46,631 bases of DNA. Origin: a virus. Below the pieces are notes generated by a model, which was given only the letters and a program-made list of their open reading frames with translations, made no database searches and had not been told where the DNA came from. A program made the position numbers and the translations under genes. Below, one piece after another: positions 30,773 through 37,580 of this stretch; the first letter of the stretch is position 1, and each line of letters starts with the position of its first letter. Location of the stretch: IMG/VR virus record IMGVR_UViG_3300042924_004553, positions 1-46,631 of that record. One strand, written 5' to 3'.

Positions 30773-31476
30773 CAGCGTCTCGCACGACCCAATGTTTGTT
30801 CAGGACCAGTGTCATCGTCGTCAACGTCAATGTCAACTTCACCGTCAACACCAATCACATTGTCAGCAGCTGGCTCAGCACCAAGATCTCCAGCAGGGCC
30901 AGTGCCTGCGCCCATGTCAGCACCTGGAATTGATGGCATTGCAGGACCCTGACCAGTTACCACGGCTAGAGCTGTTTCCAACTGTTGTTTGCCGCCTTGT
31001 AGGTTCTGTAGCATGCCTTGCAGTGCTGCTGTGGCATCAGCGTTGAATTGATCAGCTTGAGCAGTGCCCACTTGATTGCGAATACTGTCTACTAGAGCTG
31101 GCAGTTCTTTGAACTGCATTTCACTGACGTCTTCCAGCATGCTCTGTACACTGTCAACAAGATCCTGCGCAGCTAGCACAACCTGTGCTTGTTGCACTTC
31201 GCTTTCTTGCAGAGCCACTGTGTTGTTAAGCTCTTGCAAACGCAGAGCAAGTCCCTGTTCCATCATCATGAGCTTGAGATAGTTAGGATCCCGCTCACTG
31301 CTGTGCAAAGCAGGACTGTGACGTGTTTCGTTGATCACAGTGCGCACACGAGCTAGCATGTGACGAGCCTGAGCTCGATTTAGTGTGTCAAATTTAGCAG
31401 CAGTGCCTGAATAGTTTTCAAATACTTTGGCGACTTGTTCTAGTGGGCGCTGCGCATCCAATTCGTTGAGTTTCAT
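30772..31476 (-). CDS. Coiled-coil, acidic-tailed protein, scaffold-like
   Basis: A 234-residue protein with mostly helical residues 1-150 (heptad-like AEVQQAQVVLAAQDLVDSVQSMLEDVSE), then a Gly/Ala/Pro-rich segment and an Asp-rich stretch (EVDIDVDDDDTG) before a basic end (LGRARR). Such layout is common for prohead core or scaffold proteins, but also for others. A CTAAATA motif lies 24 bases ahead, and the start region overlaps the end of the preceding gene by 59 bases in another frame. Moderately sure it is a real virion-assembly gene. Confidence 0.65.
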   Translation of the reverse strand: MKLNELDAQRPLEQVAKVFENYSGTAAKFDTLNRAQARHMLARVRTVINETRHSPALHSSERDPNYLKLMMMEQGLALRLQELNNTVALQESEVQQAQVVLAAQDLVDSVQSMLEDVSEMQFKELPALVDSIRNQVGTAQADQFNADATAALQGMLQNLQGGKQQLETALAVVTGQGPAMPSIPGADMGAGTGPAGDLGAEPAADNVIGVDGEVDIDVDDDDTGPEQTLGRARR

Positions 31477-31921
31477 TGTTCAATCCTCTAAGATACAAAT
31501 ATTTAGCCATTTTTACACAATCTTCAAGTTGATTTTCAAGGTCGTGCTGTTGCTGGCGTCGGTGCTGAATTTTGCTGTACAGTATTTCTCGTGTGTGATT
31601 GTTGCGGCAAGTATTGGCCATGTTTTTGCGACTGACCACGCTGTTTCTAGCCGACACATAGTGCCGATCAAGATGCTGCAAACGTATGCCGAGATTATAG
31701 TTGTGTGATCGTTCTGCTATGCAATAACTCAGTGCTACTTTGGCGCTGGAAAACTCACCGCAGAATTCATTGTTTTTGTAGACTTCAAACAGACCATGCT
31801 GCTGCTTGATGTCAAATATTCCAAATGCTTGATAGCCTTTTTCACTGCGCAGGATCAAATCACTTTGAATGCGTGCTAGTTCTCGCTGTGCAAAATCAAA
31901 GAGTTTTTGATCTGGTGTCAT
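31418..31921 (-). CDS. Hypothetical protein
   Basis: A 167-residue protein from ATG 31921 (MTPDQKLFDFAQRELARIQSD). N-terminal part beta-rich, central YNLGIRLQHLDRHYVSARNSVVSRKN, and a basic helical stretch (IQHRRQQQHDLENQLEDC). The ATG overlaps the stop of the coiled-coil/TM gene at 31918 by 4 bases (ATGA); the upstream 23 codons of the open frame are ignored for that reason. Its last 20 codons overlap the start of the next gene. No family recognised. Confidence 0.65.
   Translation of the reverse strand: MTPDQKLFDFAQRELARIQSDLILRSEKGYQAFGIFDIKQQHGLFEVYKNNEFCGEFSSAKVALSYCIAERSHNYNLGIRLQHLDRHYVSARNSVVSRKNMANTCRNNHTREILYSKIQHRRQQQHDLENQLEDCVKMAKYLYLRGLNNETQRIGCAAPTRTSRQSI
31500..31506 (-). promoter_or_regulatory. 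CTAAATA late-type promoter motif
   Basis: CTAAATA at 31506-31500, 24 bases before the scaffold-like start at 31476 and inside the preceding coding region. It resembles the T4 late core and has the same distance to the start as at 27012. Confidence 0.45.
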
Positions 31922-32181
31922 ACCAAAAATATGCGCGAAAGCAAAAAGCCAATGGTACCAGTAAGCACAGTGATCAAGCCCACGCCCCACTTCAACAGTT
32001 GGTCGTTGCGTTTTTCGGCCATTTTTTGCACCATGTCATGCACTTCGCGAACCAGAGTATCTAGATCTGAAATTTTGCCGTCTACATCTTCTAGACGACT
32101 TTCAAGAAATCTATATCTCTGAGCACACAGCTCAACATGGGCCTCAAGGCTCTTTTTTTCAATATCGGAGGTGTCGCTCAT
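31918..32181 (-). CDS. Coiled-coil protein with C-terminal membrane anchor (XhlA-like)
   Basis: An 87-residue protein: charged helix (residues 8-60, ...SRLEDVDGKISDLDTLVREVHDMVQKMAEK) and a C-terminal transmembrane segment (LKWGVGLITVLTGTIGFLLSRIF). This layout is that of hemolysin XhlA-type/phage holin-associated proteins. Small relatives occur in T4-like phages. It overlaps the next gene by 4 bases. A membrane-associated lysis or assembly role is possible. Confidence 0.6.
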   Translation of the reverse strand: MSDTSDIEKKSLEAHVELCAQRYRFLESRLEDVDGKISDLDTLVREVHDMVQKMAEKRNDQLLKWGVGLITVLTGTIGFLLSRIFLV

Positions 32182-32191
32182 AATGTGATAT

Positions 32192-32611
32192 TTATTCTAT
32201 TTCTTGAAACCAAATATTTGGGCCTGCACCCTGAGAGCGCAGCTGATTGGGTAGATCAGCTTTTTCCTTAAGTCCGGTGATCATGGGCACGTTTTCACAG
32301 TCGCCCAACAGATAACCTAGGTCTTGCCCAAACACTCCATTGCGATCTGTTTCCACGGTGAAACTCCAGGTATCAAGTTCCTGCACCGCGGGTGTAAGAT
32401 TGTCTACCTGTGTGCGTAGGCTCAGCACTTGAATTAGAGTTTCATAGTTTCTTTGTTGGTTACGTGCTTGATCCCAGTCCTGTTCTGTTTTAATCCAGCG
32501 TCCTGACTGATCCTGAAATGCACCACGTTCTTCGCGGTACCTACCAACCACGCCTGTGGTGGTACAATCAAAAAGAGTTTTTACAAGAATTTTCACCGTC
32601 TCAGCATCCAA
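32192..32611 (-). CDS. Hypothetical protein
   Basis: A 139-residue soluble protein beginning MDAETVKILVKTLFDCTTTG, with a helical N-terminal region, a polar Gln/Arg-rich middle (DWDQARNQQRNYETLI), and a beta-like C-terminal region (TWSFTVETDRNGVFGQ). No motif recognised. It overlaps the upstream gene by 19 bases in tight minus-strand arrangement. Confidence 0.65.
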   Translation of the reverse strand: MDAETVKILVKTLFDCTTTGVVGRYREERGAFQDQSGRWIKTEQDWDQARNQQRNYETLIQVLSLRTQVDNLTPAVQELDTWSFTVETDRNGVFGQDLGYLLGDCENVPMITGLKEKADLPNQLRSQGAGPNIWFQEIE

Positions 32612-32826
32612 TACATTTTAACTTGATCAAGCATGCGAGCCAGTTCAGGGTCTTTGCGAGCTGCTTGACGTATCTGCTGCCACTCTTGATCTTCTCGAAG
32701 TTCGTCTTTCATTCTTACAACATCATCAGATTCATACCAAAGTTCTCTGTGGGGGTTGCCTGTGGTGCGACGATAAATGGTTTTTCCACCGTCGGGACTT
32801 TCAAAAATATATGTGGGCTTAGACAT
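32593..32826 (-). CDS. Hypothetical protein
   Basis: A 77-residue protein from ATG 32826: MSKPTYIFESPDGGKTIYRRTTG, a beta-hairpin-like start that recurs in small phage proteins, followed by a basic and acidic helix (REDQEWQQIRQAARKDPEL). The ATG at 32826 overlaps the oxygenase stop by 8 bases; an ATG at 32841 is also possible. Function unknown. Confidence 0.65.
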   Translation of the reverse strand: MSKPTYIFESPDGGKTIYRRTTGNPHRELWYESDDVVRMKDELREDQEWQQIRQAARKDPELARMLDQVKMYWMLRR

Positions 32827-33454
32827 TAACTCCGCCGTCAATCATTTTACAGTTAAATGCTACTATCACTCTGGGCTGCGTGCCAGAGTATGTGGTCGCT
32901 GCGTGTGGTAACCAACTGGGAAAAACAATCATACTGCCATCCACAGGAGGGATATCTATACTGGATGTTTCGGATGCATAGCGCAGTCCAATATCAGTGT
33001 AGGACACGTTCCAAGGCGAATAAAATCTATTCAGTCCGCTGCGCGAAGCCACATCACTTTCACCAATGCTAACATAATAGATAGCACTCCACGAACTGTT
33101 AGGATGAATATGCATGTCATGGTATCCGCCCTGTTGTGTGATGTGACACCAAGATTCATGTATGTCAATGCCCACTCTAGTACCAGGTGGCCAGCGATCT
33201 TGGTTGGCAGTTTTAGCAGCCTGGAACACACAGGTACGAGCCCATTCCATGAGTGCAGCCACAGCAGGATCTGGATCCTTGAGAAAATCAAAATCGCTTT
33301 CATACAAGCCAGATTTTACACTGCTGGCCACACCACTGGTGCGTGCTTGATCACGATGTCTATGACAAATTTGAATTAATTGGGTCTGGTACTCACTGTG
33401 TTTGTCCCAGGAAAACAAAAACATTGGCACAGTCCAGGCTTGAATTGGTTGCAT
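32819..33454 (-). CDS. 2OG-Fe(II) oxygenase family protein
   Basis: A 211-residue protein. The core matches the phage 2OG-Fe(II) oxygenase type: HDMHIHPNSSWSAIYYVSIGES (iron His115 or 117) and GSMIVFPSWLPHAATTYSGTQPRVIVAFN (His184, 2OG Arg195). Members of this type are common in T4-like cyanophages and are believed to hydroxylate a protein or metabolite; the substrate is unknown. The N-terminal half (residues 1-90) lacks a clear match. Just downstream of the terminator of the small virion protein, with TAAATA 4 bases ahead of the ATG. Confidence 0.85.
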   Translation of the reverse strand: MQPIQAWTVPMFLFSWDKHSEYQTQLIQICHRHRDQARTSGVASSVKSGLYESDFDFLKDPDPAVAALMEWARTCVFQAAKTANQDRWPPGTRVGIDIHESWCHITQQGGYHDMHIHPNSSWSAIYYVSIGESDVASRSGLNRFYSPWNVSYTDIGLRYASETSSIDIPPVDGSMIVFPSWLPHAATTYSGTQPRVIVAFNCKMIDGGVNV

Positions 33455-33458
33455 CTAG

Positions 33459-33464
33459 TATTTA
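33459..33464 (-). promoter_or_regulatory. TAAATA motif before oxygenase
   Basis: TAAATA in GCTGTAAATACTAG, ending 4 bases before the ATG at 33454. If used, the transcript would begin within the first codons or the real start would lie downstream, so it may be a chance match; listed because the motif recurs and a terminator sits just upstream. Confidence 0.25.
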
Positions 33465-33472
33465 CAGCCAAG

Positions 33473-33499
33473 AAAAAACCCGGCAATTTTTGCCGGGTT
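33473..33499 (-). terminator. Rho-independent terminator
   Basis: Perfect 10-bp stem AACCCGGCAA / TTGCCGGGTT with an AAA loop followed by a run of T's (TTTTTTCT) on the minus strand. It comes 19 bases after the stop of the virion-protein gene at 33519, and is the clearest terminator in the window. Confidence 0.92.
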
Positions 33500-33518
33500 G
33501 TTGCCGTAATGTTTTAGA

Positions 33519-33977
33519 TTACGAAAGTGCTAGTTTGAAACCAACGTTGGTTGTCTGTGAGCCACTTACGTTGACGCCACGAACCTGACCGCTGCTGTTG
33601 GTGATCTGAACGTTGCCCAGAGCAGTGATAGCACTGTCTAGAGTTGCAGTGGTCCATGCACCAGTTGGGTACAGAGCATAGCTGATCTGACCAGTTGCAG
33701 CACCTTCAACTTGATAGATAGCGATGGTTGCTTTTTCCTGGATTGTCTGGTTAATGGTTTGAACCACACCAGGATCAGTTACGTTACCGCACTCGTTGCG
33801 TAGGTCGATTGCTTGGTTTGAACCGTTTTCAACTACCACTGCAAAGAAGTCCAGCTTGGGACCTTGCATTTGCACCAGTGCGTCGGTGCTACCGATGTTG
33901 CCAGTTGGGTGGCCGTTTGCTACGTCAAGTGCAAAAACCGATTGTGCGTCACCATTTGGACGGAATAGAATTGCCAT
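33519..33977 (-). CDS. Small virion structural protein, probably abundant
   Basis: A 152-residue beta-rich protein: MAILFRPNGDAQSVFALDVANG start, then strands such as LDFFAVVVENGSNQAIDL, ATIAIYQVEGAATGQISYAL and GVNVSGSQTTNVGFKLALS. The Val/Gly/Asn/Thr composition and Gly-rich ends suit a decoration, neck or baseplate protein. It has its own unit: CTAAATA 41 bases upstream, a strong ribosome-binding site (AAGGAG), and a perfect terminator downstream, so strong late expression is likely. No family is recognised. Confidence 0.75.
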   Translation of the reverse strand: MAILFRPNGDAQSVFALDVANGHPTGNIGSTDALVQMQGPKLDFFAVVVENGSNQAIDLRNECGNVTDPGVVQTINQTIQEKATIAIYQVEGAATGQISYALYPTGAWTTATLDSAITALGNVQITNSSGQVRGVNVSGSQTTNVGFKLALS

Positions 33978-34017
33978 TTTAAATCTCCTTAATATATGGA
34001 CTCAGTGGTCCTACTTT

Positions 34018-34024
34018 TATTTAG
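34018..34024 (-). promoter_or_regulatory. CTAAATA late-type promoter motif
   Basis: CTAAATA at 34024-34018, with AAGGAG and ATG (33977) downstream and a terminator after that gene. This stand-alone late transcription unit is the best argument that CTAAATA acts as a late promoter here. Confidence 0.55.
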
Positions 34025-34048
34025 TCTGGATTGAAAATTTTGGGCTGC

Positions 34049-35926
34049 TTAGGCCAATTCTGGATTGTTTTTTAGTCTGTTAGCAGCACTAAAAGCAAAG
34101 CGATTTACTAACTTGGCACGCCCTGCGTCTGTGGCCATGACCCAGCCCTCTTGTCCGGGCTGTTGACGATCCAGCTGTTGCAGTACATCCATTTTGAGTT
34201 GATGCAGCAACAAAAACACAGCAAATGCAGAATTCAAACCATCTAGATTGTCCTTGGGACTCTGTAGATATTCTATGATATTCTTGTACTTGCTGGGAGT
34301 TACATTCTGTTCCAGCCATGGTCCAAAGTCTCTCACTAGATTGTCAAAATCTGTGAAAATTCTTGAGTTGATATAGCGTTTGCACAGCTCGGGTAAATCT
34401 GTGATACGTGCAGCACGCAGTAGATCCGGACGGAACAATTGATTAATATTGTTGCCATGCGCACGAAGTATGCTCTTGATTTCTTTGATCAACTTGGTGC
34501 TGGGCTGCACACTCTTGATGTCTTTCACAGTGGGTGGTATCAACAACAGACCCTGCACATTTCGTGCTGGTAGATCTTTAATGGCCTCAGGTGCACTGTC
34601 GGCGTCTGCATATTGAGTATGAACAGCGATACCTATGTCGCTGTTGGCAATGTTTTGACCTAGAGCACTGTTCACTGGTATGCGATACTTCACTGTGTTG
34701 GGCTGAAATTCATATGCACCAGACACTTCAGGCGGTGTTTGTGTGTACAGTAGATCACCCTGTAGATATCCACGCAGACTTCTCGGCGTGGCCTGTTCCA
34801 ATGCAGGCCATAACTGTTGATACATGGCAATGAGTTCGCTGCGATCACCACTGCGGCGACTCATGATGTCGGCCAACATTTTAGGACTAGTGGCCTTGCC
34901 ATCATAGCCCTTGGCACCAAAACCTGATTTGTCAGTTAGCACGAACTCGCCTGTGGGCTTGCGACCCCAGATAATAGCAGGCTTACCATCCCACTTCACA
35001 GTGGTGGTTCCAGCAGTGTCTTGTGCGCCGGCCAATATGATCTGTAGAGCCTGTTGTGCGCCCTTGGTTCCTGCATCAAACACCAGGTCTTCAAGATGTG
35101 GTATGCGTGCTTCGGCTTCTGTGAGCACACGTTGTTCAATCAAGGGCTGATATCCTTGATTCACAATACGATCTCTTAGGCGAGCCAGAAAGTAAACTTC
35201 GGTTTCCTCCGAACGATCTTCAAAAAATGGCACACCTTCTCTAGCAAAGTGTTCACGTGCATCTGCTAATTTGGCATCGCGTTTGGGATCTTTTTCCAGA
35301 GCCGCAACCATGCTTTCCACACTCACTAGATTGTCACGAGTGGCTCTGGGATTCAACAGCAACTTGGCAATTTTATCTGGGTCATTGGATATGAGTTCAT
35401 TGGTAGCGCGATCCACGATGCCCACATTTTGGTTGACCTTGTAGCCCATGCTCTTGGCAATGCTGTTCATCAAGATGTTGCGATCAGCGCCCTTGTATTG
35501 GCTATCTGGCGGCGAGCCTGCCAGCATGAATCTAGCCCAATCTAGGTTGTTAACAAACATAAAATCAGTTTGCACAAAGCCCAGTGAAGGTCTACCATTA
35601 ATTGGAGTTTTGAAATGCACACTGATACCTGACTTCTTGATCCAGTCCTTGGGTTCCTGTCCGTGGCTGGTGACCCAGCGTGTTAGTGCTGCTACCAATT
35701 GATCCTTGGTAAACTGACCTGCGTCAATTCCAAGGTCTAGGTCACCTGACGTGGGTTTGAGTCCCGTGGTTCCTAGAGTGTTGTTTTGTAGATCCAGGCC
35801 GGGCAACAGTTGCTCAAGCCAGGCAATGGTGCTTTTGACATCAGTCTGATTGATACGTTGTGTAAGAGGATTGCCATCTCCGTCCTTGAATACATTACCG
35901 CCTTCTGTGATCACATGATATGTCAT
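34049..35926 (-). CDS. Nucleotidyltransferase / ligase-like fusion protein
   Basis: A 625-residue protein with two catalytic-looking modules. Residues 56-68 (LKPTSGDLDLGID) with Asp62-x-Asp64 and the later QTDFMF (Asp121) fit a DNA-polymerase-beta-type nucleotidyltransferase. Residues 309-320 (TVKWDGKPAIIW) have the K-x-D-G of ATP-dependent ligases and capping enzymes with Lys311 as nucleotidyl-lysine, followed by VLTDKSGFG, RGYLQGDLLY (385-394) and VKYRIP, in the order of motifs III/IIIa/IV. Related hypothetical proteins occur in T4-like marine phages, but their substrate is unknown to me; tRNA or DNA-end repair is possible. Overlaps the neighbour by 4 bases. Confidence 0.65.
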   Translation of the reverse strand: MTYHVITEGGNVFKDGDGNPLTQRINQTDVKSTIAWLEQLLPGLDLQNNTLGTTGLKPTSGDLDLGIDAGQFTKDQLVAALTRWVTSHGQEPKDWIKKSGISVHFKTPINGRPSLGFVQTDFMFVNNLDWARFMLAGSPPDSQYKGADRNILMNSIAKSMGYKVNQNVGIVDRATNELISNDPDKIAKLLLNPRATRDNLVSVESMVAALEKDPKRDAKLADAREHFAREGVPFFEDRSEETEVYFLARLRDRIVNQGYQPLIEQRVLTEAEARIPHLEDLVFDAGTKGAQQALQIILAGAQDTAGTTTVKWDGKPAIIWGRKPTGEFVLTDKSGFGAKGYDGKATSPKMLADIMSRRSGDRSELIAMYQQLWPALEQATPRSLRGYLQGDLLYTQTPPEVSGAYEFQPNTVKYRIPVNSALGQNIANSDIGIAVHTQYADADSAPEAIKDLPARNVQGLLLIPPTVKDIKSVQPSTKLIKEIKSILRAHGNNINQLFRPDLLRAARITDLPELCKRYINSRIFTDFDNLVRDFGPWLEQNVTPSKYKNIIEYLQSPKDNLDGLNSAFAVFLLLHQLKMDVLQQLDRQQPGQEGWVMATDAGRAKLVNRFAFSAANRLKNNPELA

Positions 35927-36603
35927 GGCAGTAGTCCTAGTCCGCCAGCAATGGCATTGATCAATTTGTTTGGTGTAGGACTTATAGACTGACTATACTT
36001 GCGTCCCAGGGCCTGTAGGTTTTGTATTTCTCGTGCAAACTGTTGCTGTATCTGTTGAATTTCTGGATCGCTGGCACCAGCCGAGCCTCCAGGTGCAGGA
36101 CCACCAGGTGCACCTCGTTTGCCACGAGTGAACACATCACTGGCCATGGCATTTTGCACTAACTTGGCTAGATCACCAAAGCTTTTGTTTAGAGTGGGAT
36201 CACTGAGATCTGCACTGTTGTTTACTATGCGCTGTGCGGCCTGGTTAATCATGTTAGGCAATGGAGCACTGAGATCATTGATTTTCATTCTACCAGCAAA
36301 CAATCGGTCTTCAATGTATGAATTCATTAGGTCAAGTAATCTGTTGGCTGGCAGTCTGCGAATATCATTTATACCACGTGCGGCCATTTCAGCCTGTACA
36401 GCCGCTGCCCAGGTTTTTTTCATGCTTTGTGCTTGTTGATCAGTTAGTTTAGACGTAAGCTGCATGCCCGCACGCCGCTCCTGCCCTGGCATGGCACCGG
36501 GGGTATTGTCTGTTACAGCTTGTCCAATCAAACTGCCAAGGGCACCGGGTATAGCACCAAGATTGACTTCGTTAACGGGCAGTGTGATTTCAACCAGTTT
36601 CAT
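35923..36603 (-). CDS. Hypothetical protein, structural candidate
   Basis: A 226-residue protein. Residues 55-160 are mainly helical (MKKTWAAAVQAEMAARGIND, LLDLMNSYIEDRLFAG), followed by a Gly/Ala/Pro-rich linker (GAPGGPAPGGSAGAS), a helical QQIQQQFAREIQNLQALGRKY, and a hydrophobic Gly-rich end. Seems a linker-bearing virion or assembly protein. Tightly coupled (4- and 14-base overlaps). Function unknown. Confidence 0.6.
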   Translation of the reverse strand: MKLVEITLPVNEVNLGAIPGALGSLIGQAVTDNTPGAMPGQERRAGMQLTSKLTDQQAQSMKKTWAAAVQAEMAARGINDIRRLPANRLLDLMNSYIEDRLFAGRMKINDLSAPLPNMINQAAQRIVNNSADLSDPTLNKSFGDLAKLVQNAMASDVFTRGKRGAPGGPAPGGSAGASDPEIQQIQQQFAREIQNLQALGRKYSQSISPTPNKLINAIAGGLGLLP

Positions 36604-36838
36604 CAGTTTTCCTAACTGTTCTTGTGAATTTTGTGGGATCGCGGAATTTGATAGCGTTCAAGAACTTGCGCTGCAGGTTTTCTGCTTGCTCGCCCGGAAA
36701 ACTTTCATCAATCTGTTCCATGAGTCTGATAGCTGATGCAATGATATTATTAGCGCGACTTTCCACAACATGACGTTGGTCGCGCTCAATATACATGGCC
36801 TCTAGTTCTTCAAGGATGCTACGTGTCTTTTTTTGCAT
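36590..36838 (-). CDS. Small helical hypothetical protein
   Basis: An 82-residue charged helical protein, MQKKTRSILEELEAMYIERDQRHVVESR, with IASAIRLMEQIDESFPGEQAENLQRKF. Coiled-coil-like. The upstream gap contains AATAAATA, a weaker variant of the late core. It overlaps the gene at 35923 by 14 bases. No family recognised; likely to act with its neighbours. Confidence 0.65.
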   Translation of the reverse strand: MQKKTRSILEELEAMYIERDQRHVVESRANNIIASAIRLMEQIDESFPGEQAENLQRKFLNAIKFRDPTKFTRTVRKTDETG

Positions 36839-36856
36839 TATCTGCGTCCTGATACT

Positions 36857-37513
36857 TTATTTATTGGAATTTGGGGTTTGAATTAAACTAGCAACCTGTG
36901 GTTGCCATAGCAGTGCAGCGTGTGCATGCGCTGATTCCAAGGGATGCCAACGCTCACTCACAGGGTATTGATTTTGTTTGCTCCAATCTAGAAAATTTTT
37001 CCCTTGGAAATTGCCTAGCTGCGCCTTGACTTTATTTTGTAGGAAACGCACATAATCTGGAGCATGATATTCTTGATCCAGTAACAGTGAATCCATGTAG
37101 GTCATTAGATATTTTTGATCTTGCAGCATATCCTGTGCTGAATTTACATACACTAGATTATAGAATTTATCCGCTAGTTCGCTGTGAAAATACCGATAAT
37201 AAAAACTGTCTCTAGTGGGGTCATCACATGCGGGCCGTACTGTGTGCCAGAGTTCATCGTTGACGTCTACATAATCAAAACGATCAATCCAGGTCCAATT
37301 TATAATATAAACAGCCGTGGATTGGAAATGGTTGTGTGCTTGAATTATCTGTTGAAGTATGTGGGCATTTCCCACCCCGGGCTGTGCAAAACACACATAT
37401 TCAAGATCTAGATTTTGAGCTAACAGTGCAGGCCATGTATGATCGGTGCTAGATAAATCACTACCATATAAAAAACTATCACCGCAGGCCACTAGATATT
37501 TTGGCAAACTCAT
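36857..37513 (-). CDS. SGNH/GDSL hydrolase-like protein (copy 1)
   Basis: A 218-residue protein with the block I signature YLVACGDSFLYGSD (nucleophile Ser13), a block II-like Gly in AQPGVGNAH and a C-terminal His in ERWHPLESAHA that fits the Asp/His block V. The family hydrolyses esters: lipids, acetylated sugars or peptidoglycan. Weak similarity to the proteins at 41661 and 43353, so the phage carries three divergent copies. Substrate unknown. Its divergent 67-base promoter region also serves the DnaE-type gene. Confidence 0.65.
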   Translation of the reverse strand: MSLPKYLVACGDSFLYGSDLSSTDHTWPALLAQNLDLEYVCFAQPGVGNAHILQQIIQAHNHFQSTAVYIINWTWIDRFDYVDVNDELWHTVRPACDDPTRDSFYYRYFHSELADKFYNLVYVNSAQDMLQDQKYLMTYMDSLLLDQEYHAPDYVRFLQNKVKAQLGNFQGKNFLDWSKQNQYPVSERWHPLESAHAHAALLWQPQVASLIQTPNSNK

Positions 37514-37521
37514 ATTATCAA

Positions 37522-37527
37522 TATTTA
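37522..37527 (-). promoter_or_regulatory. TAAATA motif, minus side of divergent gap
   Basis: TAAATA at 37527-37522, 9 bases from the ATG of the SGNH gene at 37513, and paired with a plus-strand copy at 37550 in the same 67-base gap. Confidence 0.35.
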
Positions 37528-37549
37528 ATGGCCTCAGTCACAACCAAAT

Positions 37550-37555
37550 TAAATA
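37550..37555 (+). promoter_or_regulatory. TAAATA motif, plus side of divergent gap
   Basis: TAAATA at 37550-37555, 26 bases before the DnaE-type start at 37581, with AAAGG as ribosome-binding site between. Same spacing as at 721. Confidence 0.45.
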
Positions 37556-37580
37556 TCGCACAGGCAAACAAAGGCATATC

